Positions 26,576 through 35,689 of a stretch of 64,000 nucleotides of DNA are shown piece by piece. The stretch comes from Streptomyces coacervatus. Lineage in GTDB: Bacteria > Actinomycetota > Actinomycetes > Streptomycetales > Streptomycetaceae. Numbering within the stretch: position 1 is the stretch's first letter; each line of letters opens with the position of its first letter. The notes below the pieces were generated by a model. It made no database searches. It was not told where the DNA came from and saw only the letters and a list, made by a program, of their open reading frames with translations. Made by a program: the position numbers and the translations under genes. The stretch is taken from assembly GCF_029223485.1 (NCBI RefSeq), contig NZ_JARHTP010000032.1, positions 16,159 through 80,158 of the forward strand, given 5' to 3'.

Positions 26576-27501
26576 GTTCCGTTCTCTACGACGCGCAGGG
26601 GCCACGCGCCAAGCGGCGCAACGTCCTCTTCACCGGCGTCTTCGTGGTCGCCCTCGCGGCGGTTGTGTGGTGGGTGTACACCAGCCTCGACGACAAGAAC
26701 CAGCTTGAGTGGGCGCTATGGAAGCCCTTCTTCGGCACGGAAGCCTGGTCCACATACCTCTGGCCGGGCCTGCAGAACACCTTGAAGGCCGCAGCGCTGG
26801 CCATGGTCATCGCGCTGCCGTTCGGCGCCATCCTGGGCATCGCCCGGCTCTCCGACCACGTCTGGGTCCGCGTACCCGCCGCTCTCGTGGTGGAGTTCTT
26901 CCGGGCGATCCCCGTGCTGGTCCTGATGATCTTCGGGCTCGCCCTGTATGCCAACTACACCAGCGTCAGTTCGGACGACCGCCCGCTGTACGCGGTCGTC
27001 ACCGGCCTTGTGCTGTACAACGCCGCGGTCCTCGCGGAGATCGTCCGGGCCGGCATCCTGGCCCTGCCCAAGGGCCAGTCCGAGGCGGCCGTGGCGATCG
27101 GCATGCGCAAGGGCCAGGTGATGCGGCTCATCCTGCTGCCGCAGTCGGTCACCGCGATGCTGCCGGCCATCGTCAGCCAGCTCGTCGTGATCGTGAAGGA
27201 CACCGCCCTGGGCGGCGCGGTCCTCACCTTCCCGGAACTGCTCGCGTCCGGCAACACGATGATCGGCTACTACGGCAACACCATCGCCACCTTCACGGTC
27301 ATCGCTGTGATCTTCATTGCGCTGAACTTCTCGATCACGACCTTCGCAGGCTGGCTGGAGGCCAGGCTCAGGCGCAGCAAGAAGAGCACGGGCGCGGTCC
27401 TCGGCGAGGACGCGGTCGAGATCAACCCGGCGGCGGTGGGCGGTGGCTTCGGCACCGGCGGCGAGGGTGGTGGCCTCCCCGGCAGCCGGACCTATCTCTG
27501 A
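26572..27501 (+). CDS. gluD: Glutamate ABC transporter permease
   Basis: 309 residues. The second permease subunit, with the EAA loop KGQSEAAVAIGMRKGQVMRL. The cytoplasmic C-terminus (about 35 residues) ends in a Gly-rich tail. The start ATG overlaps the gluC stop (ATGA). It ends at a strong terminator. Confidence 0.9.
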   Translation: MSSVLYDAQGPRAKRRNVLFTGVFVVALAAVVWWVYTSLDDKNQLEWALWKPFFGTEAWSTYLWPGLQNTLKAAALAMVIALPFGAILGIARLSDHVWVRVPAALVVEFFRAIPVLVLMIFGLALYANYTSVSSDDRPLYAVVTGLVLYNAAVLAEIVRAGILALPKGQSEAAVAIGMRKGQVMRLILLPQSVTAMLPAIVSQLVVIVKDTALGGAVLTFPELLASGNTMIGYYGNTIATFTVIAVIFIALNFSITTFAGWLEARLRRSKKSTGAVLGEDAVEINPAAVGGGFGTGGEGGGLPGSRTYL

Positions 27502-27526
27502 CGACCAGTCAAACAGCATGGGCGAC

Positions 27527-27560
27527 ACGGAGGCAGTGGCATGATCGCCACTGCCTCCGT
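27527..27560 (+). terminator. Terminator of the gluABCD operon
   Basis: Perfect 14-bp stem (ACGGAGGCAGTGGC with its complement) around ATGATC, 25 bp after the gluD stop. Confidence 0.85.
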
Positions 27561-27676
27561 CGCTTGACGCAAACCCCGCCAATGGGTTGCATACGTTCTG
27601 TGATCGTGCACCCTGCTCCAACTTCCTGTTCACATACGTCCGTCAGGACACCGCCGCGGGCAGGGGGCGCCGCGCC

Positions 27677-29278
27677 GTGGACCCGGTGATCATCGTCGGA
27701 GCGGGGCCCGTCGGGCTCACGCTCGCCCTGGCACTGGCCCGTCAGGAAGTCCCCTCCGTCGTGCTGGACGAGGGTCCCGGCAAGGACGAATCGCGCCCGG
27801 CGCGCACCGTGGTCCTGCGCGAGGACACCGCCGCGCTGGTGGAGCGGCTGGCCGGTGTCCCGCTCGCTCGGGACGGGGCCCACTGGGCCGGATGGCGGTC
27901 GATGCGGCGCAAGCAGGTGATGCGCGAGGTCTCGTTCGGCGGCGATGACCCCGCCCCGCTGCACATCGCCCAGCACGCCCTGACCGGCGCCCTGCGCGCC
28001 GCCCTGGCCGCCGAGCCCCTCGTCGAGGTCGCCGTGGACAGCCGCCTCGACGCCGTCGAGCAGGAGCGCTCGGGGGTCACTGCCCACACGCGCGGCCCCA
28101 AAGGCACCTGGTGGCGCGGCAGTTATCTGGTCGGCTGCGACGGCCCGCGCTCCACCGTGCGCAAACTCCAGGACATCCGCTTCCCGGGCCGTACCGCGGT
28201 GGAGCGACACGCCGTAGCCGCGCTGCGCACGGAACTTCCGTGGCCAGACGAGGCGTTGCTCCATCGGATGCCGCCGTGGCGGACGTCCGGGCCCTCGGCC
28301 GGGGAGGTGACCGCCCGCCCCCTCCCGGACGGCGTGTGGCGCCTGGACTGGCTGCTACCGCCGGGCAAGGACCTGGTCACGCCCGAGCTGCTGCTGGCCC
28401 GCATCCGGGAGACCCTGGCCGGGTGGAGCGGCGGCACGACACCGCCGTACGAACTCCTCGACACCGGAGTCCACACCGTCCACCACCGGCTGGCCCGCCG
28501 GTGGCGGGTCGGCCGGGTCTTCCTCGCCGGGGACGCGGCGCACCTGCTCGGCGCCCTGGGCACGCAGGGCTTGGACGAGGGGCTCAGGGACGCCGACAAC
28601 CTGGCCTGGAAGCTGGCGCTCGCCTGGCACCACGGGCCGCACGAGGCGCTGCTCGACAGCTACCAGGCGGAGCGTCGCGGGGTCGTCGCCGGCCGACTGC
28701 GCGCCGCCGACCAGGTGCTGCCGCTGCTACGCGCCGGCGGAGGGCTGCGCGTGTACATGCCCGGCTCGGCCCGCGGCCACGACGCGCTGCTCACCGACGG
28801 TCACCTGGGGCGTGGAGCGCTCGGTGCGCCGGGGGCGTACGCCACCTCCCCGCTCGCGCCCCGGCACCTCGAAGAGGAGGCCCCCGTGGACACGGCGCCC
28901 GGTGCGGCGGTCACCGATGTGCGGGTCACGGCGGAGGACGGCTCCTTCGTACAGCTGCGGGACCGGCTCGGGCGCGGTGCCCTGCTGGTGGTGCTGATCG
29001 CGCCGGGCACGGGAGTGTGGGCCCGCAAGCACTGGGTGACCGCCGGGATCATGCCCCGCCTGGCGGCCGCGGTGGCCGCGCTGCCGCACCCCGCCGAGCT
29101 GCTGGTCGCCGAGAGCTACCCCGGAGCAGCCGCCCACACCGTGCTGTTGGTCCGGCCCGACGGCCACCTGGTCGCGGCACTGAGCGGCGTACGTCCGGCC
29201 GACCTGTACGCGGCGGCGGAGGCGACGCTGGGAGGACCGGCGAAGGCTGAGGCCACGGTCGGCTCGACCTCGAAGTGA
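27677..29278 (+). CDS. FAD-dependent aromatic-type monooxygenase
   Basis: 533 residues. A PheA/TfdB/MhpA-like flavin hydroxylase with the Rossmann motif VIIVGAGPVGLTLALALARQ, the middle GCDGPRSTVRK and the second FAD motif RVFLAGDAAHLLGALGTQG. A thioredoxin-like C-terminal domain follows. Family members hydroxylate phenolic or polyketide rings with NAD(P)H and O2. The GTG at 27677 follows AGGGGG and sits right before the Rossmann strand; the frame is open back to 27587. No linked pathway genes are visible, so the substrate is unknown. Confidence 0.82.
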   Translation: MDPVIIVGAGPVGLTLALALARQEVPSVVLDEGPGKDESRPARTVVLREDTAALVERLAGVPLARDGAHWAGWRSMRRKQVMREVSFGGDDPAPLHIAQHALTGALRAALAAEPLVEVAVDSRLDAVEQERSGVTAHTRGPKGTWWRGSYLVGCDGPRSTVRKLQDIRFPGRTAVERHAVAALRTELPWPDEALLHRMPPWRTSGPSAGEVTARPLPDGVWRLDWLLPPGKDLVTPELLLARIRETLAGWSGGTTPPYELLDTGVHTVHHRLARRWRVGRVFLAGDAAHLLGALGTQGLDEGLRDADNLAWKLALAWHHGPHEALLDSYQAERRGVVAGRLRAADQVLPLLRAGGGLRVYMPGSARGHDALLTDGHLGRGALGAPGAYATSPLAPRHLEEEAPVDTAPGAAVTDVRVTAEDGSFVQLRDRLGRGALLVVLIAPGTGVWARKHWVTAGIMPRLAAAVAALPHPAELLVAESYPGAAAHTVLLVRPDGHLVAALSGVRPADLYAAAEATLGGPAKAEATVGSTSK

Positions 29279-29282
29279 CCCT

Positions 29283-29321
29283 ACTCACCGTCACCCCGTG
29301 GTCCACATAGTGACGGTGAGT
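29283..29321. terminator. Perfect 12-bp inverted repeat after the monooxygenase
   Basis: ACTCACCGTCAC and its exact complement are separated by 15 nt, just after the monooxygenase stop. Its right arm touches the -35 box of the next promoter (29321), so it may be a terminator, an operator, or both. Confidence 0.55.
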
Positions 29322-29350
29322 TGACCGCTGCACACCGTCAATGGTGTACT
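29321..29350 (+). promoter_or_regulatory. Promoter of the leader peptide and cysteine dioxygenase operon
   Basis: TTGACC (29321-29326), an 18-nt spacer and TGTACT (29345-29350). The expected start is at about 29357-29358, on the GTG of the leader ORF, which would make that ORF leaderless. Confidence 0.55.
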
Positions 29351-29357
29351 CCGAATC

Positions 29358-29444
29358 GTGACCGACACCCTTGTGCGCCTGTGGCGGAGGGTCCATATGG
29401 ACCTCGTCCGCTATGCGGGCTGCGTGTGTCGTCCGTCCTGCTGA
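29358..29444 (+). CDS. Cys-containing leader peptide (candidate cysteine attenuator)
   Basis: 28 codons from GTG 29358 (VTDTLVRLWRRVHMDLV, then RYAGCVCRPSC and stop). A shorter form could start at GTG 29373. Three Cys codons fall in the last eight sense codons, and Cys is the final residue. The RRVHMDLVR core matches the R-x-H-[IVM]-D-L-x-R pattern of short Streptomyces proteins annotated as putative leader peptides, as I recall them. It stands 80 bp upstream of a cysteine dioxygenase and rhodanese. Polycysteine leaderless ORFs act as cysteine-responsive attenuators in mycobacteria, so the same role is inferred here. Confidence 0.72.
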   Translation: MTDTLVRLWRRVHMDLVRYAGCVCRPSC

Positions 29445-29524
29445 ATTCGCATCCCACTCCTGCCGCGCGCGCCTTCCAGTGCTGCCGCGCGCTCCCACGC
29501 GAACACTTTTCAGGACGGTGCCAC

Positions 29525-30076
29525 GTGTCTGTCTCCCCTTCTGCCTCGCCCTTTGCCTCCCCTCCGGCCGCCGCACCCGCCCAGGTTCCGACACAGGCGG
29601 ATCTCCTCGACTTCGTACGGCGCACGGCCGCCGACGCCGAGCTGATCGCCTCGCTCCCGCTCGACCCCGAGGGCCGCACCTGGGTGCGCCTCGAGGGACC
29701 CGGCGGCAGCGAGGCCTGGTTGATCGGCTGGCCGCCCGGCACGGGCACCGGCTGGCACGACCACGCCGAGTCCGTCGGCGCATTCGTGACGGCGTCCGGT
29801 GAACTCAAGGAGAACTCGCTCGCCGCCCGGCTGCCCGCCGACGGCTGGAAGACCCTGGAACTCACCGACGGCGTGGACCGGGAGCGGCGGCTGCCGGCCG
29901 GCAAGGGGCGTGCCTTCGGTCGCCATCACGTCCACGAGGTGCTCAACGAGTCCGCCGACCGACACGCGGTCTCCGTCCACGCCTACTACCCGCCCCTGCC
30001 GCAGATCCGCCGCTACAGCCGCGTGGGCCAGGTCCTGCGTCTGGAGCAGGTCGAGCGTCCGGAGGACTGGCAGTGA
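29525..30076 (+). CDS. Cysteine dioxygenase-family cupin protein
   Basis: 183 residues. The cupin metal motif is GTGWHDHAESVGAF, with a late His in GRHHVHEVLNES, as in type I cysteine dioxygenases that oxidise cysteine to the sulfinate. The Ser/Ala/Pro-rich first 25 residues are not conserved-looking. GTG at 29525 with AGGACGG upstream was chosen over a longer open frame from 29321 that would swallow the leader. Its stop overlaps the start of the rhodanese gene. Substrate choice within the family (cysteine or another thiol) is not certain. Confidence 0.8.
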   Translation: MSVSPSASPFASPPAAAPAQVPTQADLLDFVRRTAADAELIASLPLDPEGRTWVRLEGPGGSEAWLIGWPPGTGTGWHDHAESVGAFVTASGELKENSLAARLPADGWKTLELTDGVDRERRLPAGKGRAFGRHHVHEVLNESADRHAVSVHAYYPPLPQIRRYSRVGQVLRLEQVERPEDWQ

Positions 30077-30504
30077 GCGGCGACGGTTCGACCCGCAGTC
30101 AGGCGGGCGGCGCTGGCGAACAGCCCGTCGGCATCGACGAGTTGCTGAGGCGGGTGCGCGAGGGCTACGAGCGGATCGAGCCTAAGGAGGCGTACGACGC
30201 CGCCCAGGCCGGCGAGGCGCTCCTGGTCGACATCCGATACGCCGCCCTGCGTGAGCGGGACGGCCTGATCCCGAGCGCCCTCGTCGTCGAGCGCAACGAG
30301 CTGGAATGGCGCCTCGATCCGCAGGGCAGCCACCGCCTGCCCGAGGCCACGAGTCACGAGGTGCGGGTCGTGGTGATCTGCAACGAGGGGTACGCATCGA
30401 GCCTCGCGGCGGCGTCCCTGCACCAGTTGGGACTGGGACGGGCCACCGATCTGGTCGGCGGGTTCCAGGCGTGGAAGGCGGCGGGGCTGCCCGTGACGTC
30501 GTAG
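30073..30504 (+). CDS. Rhodanese-like sulfurtransferase
   Basis: 143 residues, one rhodanese domain. The active-site loop is VVICNEGYASSLAA with the catalytic Cys intact, and the substrate-side LLVDIRY motif is present. GTG start, 4-bp overlap with the cysteine dioxygenase gene, so the two are translationally coupled. It is likely involved in moving sulfane sulfur or in detoxification linked to cysteine breakdown. Confidence 0.87.
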   Translation: MSGDGSTRSQAGGAGEQPVGIDELLRRVREGYERIEPKEAYDAAQAGEALLVDIRYAALRERDGLIPSALVVERNELEWRLDPQGSHRLPEATSHEVRVVVICNEGYASSLAAASLHQLGLGRATDLVGGFQAWKAAGLPVTS

Positions 30505-30687
30505 GCGGTTCGCGATCGGTCCTCGCCGACGCCGGTGCTCAGTGGCCGTCCGACGTGTCCTCGAGATGGCCTTGAGGCAGACGACGACAGCACCGGCGAG
30601 GAGCAACCGAGCCGCCGGGTTTGACGGTCACGCCGGACCGAGCGCGGCACGCATCCCGGCGGCCACGCCTCGATGGCTCGTGCCGCG

Positions 30688-31626
30688 TCAGAAACCCTCG
30701 TCCCCGAGGAACTCCGTGTCCTCCCCCTCTTCCTCCAGCGCCTGCCGGACCACTCGCAGCGCCATGCCCTCGGAGTAGCCCTTGCGGGCCAGCATGCCCG
30801 CGAGGCGGCGCAGCCGTTTGTCGCGGTCCAAGCCGCGCGTGGAACGCAGCTTGCGGGCGACTAGTTCGCGCGCGGTCTCCTCTTCCTGCTCGGAGTCGAG
30901 CTGTGAGACGGCCTCGTCGATCAGTGTGGAGTCGACGCCCTTGGTCCGCAGCTCCTGGGCCAGCGCCCGCCGGGCGAGCCCCCGACCGTGGTGCCGGGAC
31001 TCCACCCAGGCGTCCGCGAACGCACTGTCGTTGATCAGCCCGACCTCCTCGAACCGCGACAGCACCTCCTCCGCGGCGTCGTCCGGGATCTCCCGCTTGC
31101 GCAGGGCGTCGGCAAGTTGCTTGCGCGTGCGCGGGGTCCCGGTGAGCAGGCGCAGGCAGATCGCCCGTGCCCGCTCGACCGGGTCCCCTGAGGACTCCTC
31201 CTGCTCGGCCCTCGACGAGGAGGAGGAGCCCCCGTCCTCACCGGCCGGCTCGCCGCGACGTCGCTGCCGACGCCCTCGGGAGCCGCCCGCACCACGGGCC
31301 CCGCCATCCCGGGCCGCACCGCCACGACGGCGCGAGTGACCGCCGGACGAGCTGGAGCCACGCGCCGAGCCATCGTCCGGCCACTCCACGCCACCGGACG
31401 ACTCGCTCTCGCCGTACGACCTACTGTCCCGATAGGACGCGCTGTCGCTGTACGAGCCCCCCGTGCCGTACGACTCCGCACGGCCACGTCCCCCGTCCGT
31501 GCCATACCCCGCATCGTCCCCGTGCGCATCGCCGCCCAGCCCGGCAGAACCCCCGTCGCCTCCCTCACCCCGCATACGCGGAGCGTCCTGGTAGGCGTAC
31601 TCGGCCCAGTCGGTTCGCCGTGTCAC
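30688..31626 (-). CDS. recX: Regulatory protein RecX with long N-terminal extension
   Basis: 312 residues. The conserved RecX triple-helix repeats occupy the C-terminal 160 residues (ERARAICLRLLTGTPRTRKQ, FEEVGLINDSAFADAWVES, ELRTKGVDSTLIDEAV). The N-terminal half is a Gly/Ser/Arg/Tyr-rich, probably disordered extension. RecX binds and limits RecA filaments. GTG at 31626 begins 4 bp after the recA stop, so the two are cotranscribed and coupled. Confidence 0.92.
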   Translation of the reverse strand: MTRRTDWAEYAYQDAPRMRGEGGDGGSAGLGGDAHGDDAGYGTDGGRGRAESYGTGGSYSDSASYRDSRSYGESESSGGVEWPDDGSARGSSSSGGHSRRRGGAARDGGARGAGGSRGRRQRRRGEPAGEDGGSSSSSRAEQEESSGDPVERARAICLRLLTGTPRTRKQLADALRKREIPDDAAEEVLSRFEEVGLINDSAFADAWVESRHHGRGLARRALAQELRTKGVDSTLIDEAVSQLDSEQEEETARELVARKLRSTRGLDRDKRLRRLAGMLARKGYSEGMALRVVRQALEEEGEDTEFLGDEGF

Positions 31627-31630
31627 GGGG

Positions 31631-32755
<1,125 letters not shown>

Positions 32756-32798
32756 GGGTTCCACCCGGTTTGCTTGAGTCGATCGCTTCACGTCAAAG

Positions 32799-32821
32799 AC
32801 GCTAACGCCTGCCACTGACAA
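32799..32821 (-). promoter_or_regulatory. RecA-NDp/PafBC-type proximal promoter of recA
   Basis: Minus-strand TTGTCAGTG, 8 nt, TAGCGT. This matches the LexA-independent P1 promoter described for mycobacterial recA. The expected start is near 32792, giving a leader of about 37 nt. Confidence 0.85.
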
Positions 32822-32919
32822 TGCGCCCCGACGCCCGTCCAGCCTGTGGATAACTCGGGGACGTCTCCGTCAAAACCGTGTCGAATTACCCATCGGGAGC
32901 TTCGCCGGAGCCTCCATAA

Positions 32920-32945
32920 GAATGGATGTTCGATTTTCGTGTCAA
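32920..32945 (-). promoter_or_regulatory. Distal recA promoter with LexA-type (SOS) box
   Basis: On the minus strand a consensus -35, TTGACA (32940-32945), is followed by TCGAACATCCATTC. Its GAACATCCATTC core (32920-32931) is the SOS-like box I recall from Streptomyces recA, close to TCGAAC-N4-GTTCGA. LexA bound here would cover the spacer. The remainder of the 399-bp region up to 33220 holds only the short frame at 33129. Confidence 0.75.
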
Positions 32946-33128
32946 GCGCACCACGCGACACCTCCGAGACTACGTCCGCGGTCCGACAGCAGGCCGGACT
33001 CCGGGCCGTCCGGCCCCTGTTCGTGCCGGCGTCCCGTCCGGCTGGTCCCCGAGCTACTCCCCGCGGCGTACGGCGGGTGTCTTCGGCCGGACGACGACTG
33101 GACAGGGCGGCCTCGCGAGGCTGAAGGC

Positions 33129-33221
33129 ATGGAGACCAAGAAGCTCACCCGAGAGGGCGGCAGGGCAGAACGTCCCCCTGGCAGCACGGCGGTCACGCGA
33201 CGGACGGGGGCACGGGCCTGA
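33129..33221 (+). CDS. Possible small upstream ORF coupled to the membrane protein gene
   Basis: 30 codons, METKKLTREGG at the start, basic. Its TGA overlaps the ATG of the next gene (TGATG), the layout of translational coupling. The ribosome binding site (GAAGG) is too close to the start, and no homologue is known to me, so it may be chance. Confidence 0.25.
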   Translation: METKKLTREGGRAERPPGSTAVTRRTGARA

Positions 33222-34012
33222 TGACAGCCTCCACCGTGGCGACACGGCCGTCGGCCATGGTGGCGTGGTGGTCGGGGCTCCGCCCGGCCGAGCGCCTCTG
33301 CCACACCGTCGGTCTCCTCCTGATCCTCTCCGGTCTCGCGCACCTGGTGGTGTTCGCCGTGGACGGCGGCCCCTGGGACGGGCCTGTCTCCTGGCGCAAG
33401 CCCGTCACCTTCGGGCTGTCCTTCGGGGCGACACTGATCGCGGTCACCTGGGTGACGTCGTTTCTGCGCGTCGGCTCACGGCTGCGCGCCCTGCTGCTCA
33501 TCGTGTTCGCCGCCGACTGCGTCGTGGAGGTCGGCGGTATCACCCTTCAAGCCTGGCGCCGGGTGCCCTCGCACCTCGACATGGAGACGCCGTTCGACAC
33601 CGTGGTGTCCATGACGCTCGCGGTGGGCGGTGGCGTCCTCGTGGTGCTGCTCACCGTGTTCGCCCTCGCCTCGTTCCGGCACCGGCCCACAGGCCCGGCG
33701 GGGATGGCGCTCGCGGTGCGTTCCGGCTTCGCGATCCTGCTCGTCGCGCTCGCTTCGGGCGCCGCGATGATCGCGCGCGGTGTCGTGCTCACCCGTACCG
33801 GGCACCAGGAGGCGGCGTACCACTCGACGGCCCCTCTCAAGCCGCTGCACGGGGTCAGCCTGCACGCTGTCCTGGTCCTGCCGGTGCTGGCCTGGCTGCT
33901 GTCCCGCACGTCCTGGAGCGAGCCGGTCCGGCGGCGGATCGTGGCCGCGGCGGCCGGTTGCTATGTGGCTGCCGTCGTTGGTGCCGGGGTGTGGGCCCTC
34001 CTGACCTACTGA
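33221..34012 (+). CDS. Integral membrane protein of unknown function
   Basis: 263 residues with about seven predicted transmembrane segments (TVGLLLILSGLAHLVVFAV, FGLSFGATLIAVTWVTSFL, LLLIVFAADCVVEVGGI and others) and short loops. Conserved-looking features include WDGPVSWRKPVTFG in the first extracytoplasmic loop and KPLHGVSLHAVLVLP near the end. No transporter or enzyme family is recognised. The start is ATG 33221 after a GGGGG tract. It converges with the AI-2E permease gene. Confidence 0.75.
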   Translation: MTASTVATRPSAMVAWWSGLRPAERLCHTVGLLLILSGLAHLVVFAVDGGPWDGPVSWRKPVTFGLSFGATLIAVTWVTSFLRVGSRLRALLLIVFAADCVVEVGGITLQAWRRVPSHLDMETPFDTVVSMTLAVGGGVLVVLLTVFALASFRHRPTGPAGMALAVRSGFAILLVALASGAAMIARGVVLTRTGHQEAAYHSTAPLKPLHGVSLHAVLVLPVLAWLLSRTSWSEPVRRRIVAAAAGCYVAAVVGAGVWALLTY

Positions 34013-34085
34013 GCCGGTGGCGCCTGCCGATCCGTCTGTGCCTCACGACCTACCGACACGGCCTCCCCCAAGAGGAGGTGCCGTC

Positions 34086-35354
34086 TCAGGAGGAGGAGCC
34101 CTCCCCGAACTCCCCCGCCGCCTCCTGCTCCGCCCCAGGCCGCTGCGCCCACAGCCGCCTCGCGCGCGCGACCAGCCCGGGTCCCGACCCCCCTCTCCGG
34201 TGGCCGTGGACACGGGGGTCGTCCGTGACCGCGTACCGCTTCACATACGCCCCCAGGAACGCCTGCAGCGTGGCGACCGCCGGGATGGCTATCAGCGCGC
34301 CGACAGCACCGAGGAGTGCCGTTCCGGCGATGACCGAGCCGAAGGCGACGGCGGGGTGGATGTCGACGGTCTTGGCGGTCAGCTTGGGCTGCAGCATGTA
34401 GTTCTCGAACTGCTGGTAGACCACGACGAAGATCAGCACCCACAGCGCGTACCAGGGGTCGACGGTGAAGGCGATCAGCATGGGCAGCGCGCCCGCAAGA
34501 TACGTACCGATGGTCGGGATGAACTGGGAGACCAGGCCCACCCAGACGCCGAGCACGGGCGCGTAGGGCACGCCAAGGATCTGCAGCAGGATGTAGTGCG
34601 CTATGCCGGAGATGAGCGCCATCAGACCGCGCGAGTAGATGTAACCGCCGGTCTTGTTGACGGCGATCTCCCACGCGCGCAGCACCTCGGCCTGCCGCGC
34701 GGGCGGCAGGACGGAGCAGATCGCGCGGCGCAGCCGCGGGCCGTCCGCGGCGAAGTAGAACGAGAACAGCGTGACCGTAAGCAGCTGGAAGAGGCCGCCG
34801 ATGACCTGAGCGGACACATCCAGGACGCCGGTGGCGCTGTGCTGCACGTAGTTGCGCAACCAGTCGGAGCGGAGCAGGCCCTCCTGGACGTCCACCCGCT
34901 TCAGGTCGGTGTGGAAGTGGGTGTTGATCCAGTTGATGACGGAGTCGAGGTAGTCCGGAAAATCTTCGACGATCTTGATGATCTGGCCCGCGAGCATCGA
35001 GCCGAGCAGGGTGACGAAGCCCGCCGCCATGATCATTACGGCGAGGAAGACGAGGCCTGTGGCCAGCCCCCTGCGCATCCCGCGCGAGGCCATCCAGCTC
35101 ACCGCGGGCTCGATGGCGAGGGCCAGGAAGAATGCTATGAGGATGTTGATCAGCAGGCCGGTGAGCTGGTGGAAGGCCCAAGTGCCCAGCTGGAAAGCGG
35201 CGTAGAGGGCCAGCACGAACACCACCGCGCGCGGCAGCCAGCGCGGCATGCGGATACTCGACCCGGCGGCGTCGGCCGGGGGCCGGCCGGGCGGCGTCGT
35301 GCCGAACGGAGATGCCTGCTGGGCCGTCTGCCCGGTCTCGTCAGTGGGTGCCAC
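34086..35354 (-). CDS. AI-2E family transporter (PerM-like permease)
   Basis: 422 residues. About eight membrane segments with the family signatures ISGIAHYILLQILGVPYAPVLG, VSQFIPTIGTYLAG (here shortened) and VVYQQFENYMLQPKL. The C-terminal tail is Arg/Gly/Glu-rich. Family members include the quorum-signal exporter TqsA and Na+/H+ antiporters; the substrate here is unknown. GTG at 35354 falls at the predicted start of a weak damage-type promoter. Confidence 0.87.
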   Translation of the reverse strand: MAPTDETGQTAQQASPFGTTPPGRPPADAAGSSIRMPRWLPRAVVFVLALYAAFQLGTWAFHQLTGLLINILIAFFLALAIEPAVSWMASRGMRRGLATGLVFLAVMIMAAGFVTLLGSMLAGQIIKIVEDFPDYLDSVINWINTHFHTDLKRVDVQEGLLRSDWLRNYVQHSATGVLDVSAQVIGGLFQLLTVTLFSFYFAADGPRLRRAICSVLPPARQAEVLRAWEIAVNKTGGYIYSRGLMALISGIAHYILLQILGVPYAPVLGVWVGLVSQFIPTIGTYLAGALPMLIAFTVDPWYALWVLIFVVVYQQFENYMLQPKLTAKTVDIHPAVAFGSVIAGTALLGAVGALIAIPAVATLQAFLGAYVKRYAVTDDPRVHGHRRGGSGPGLVARARRLWAQRPGAEQEAAGEFGEGSSS

Positions 35355-35360
35355 GGATCA

Positions 35361-35383
35361 AGTCTCGCCCACTGGTCTGACAA
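35361..35383 (-). promoter_or_regulatory. Degenerate damage-type promoter of the AI-2E gene
   Basis: Minus-strand TTGTCAGAC, 8 nt, GAGACT, with the GTG start 7 nt beyond. Spacing is exactly as in the strong sites, but the upstream box has two mismatches and the -10 lacks the first T. Confidence 0.4.
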
Positions 35384-35414
35384 TCAACTACCGTCCTGCG
35401 ATCTTCGTGACCGA

Positions 35415-35609
35415 TCAGCGCTTCTCCCCCGGAACGTCCATGACTGTGCAGACCACACGCCACACGTCCTTGGCATCCCAGCCGGCGTCCAGCGCCCCGT
35501 GCACCGTGTGACCGCCGAGCTCCGCCATCACATGGTCGCGCGCGAAGGTGTCGGCGTTTCCCGGACCGAAATGATCCGCCATCCGCTGCCAGAAGACCGT
35601 CAACCGCAT
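35415..35609 (-). CDS. DUF3046 protein
   Basis: 64 residues, the usual size. MRLTVFWQRMADHFG and GWDAKDVWRVVCTVMDVP match this small actinobacterial family, which is often found near recA/recX. ATG at 35609 follows GATAAT by six nt, so the mRNA may be leaderless. Function unknown. Confidence 0.82.
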   Translation of the reverse strand: MRLTVFWQRMADHFGPGNADTFARDHVMAELGGHTVHGALDAGWDAKDVWRVVCTVMDVPGEKR

Positions 35610-35654
35610 GCCTTCATTATCCCGCCCCTGAGAGTGGGCCTGAGCCGGGACCCC

Positions 35655-35682
35655 TTGCCGAGACCGCTTTCCGCCCTACGGT
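35655..35682 (+). promoter_or_regulatory. Promoter of the 35690 gene
   Basis: TTGCCG, 16-nt spacer, TACGGT, with ATG beginning 8 nt after the -10 element: a likely leaderless or near-leaderless start. Confidence 0.5.
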
Positions 35683-35689
35683 CTGACGC

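Noticed and set aside
30531..30597. Terminator between the rhodanese and recX genes
   Set aside because: GCCGGTGCT and AGCACCGGC do pair, but the loop is 49 nt and the extended arms need a bulge; not convincing enough to list.
34013..34085. Terminator between the membrane protein and AI-2E permease genes
   Set aside because: CGGCCTCC and GGAGGTGCCG pair only with bulges; support too weak.
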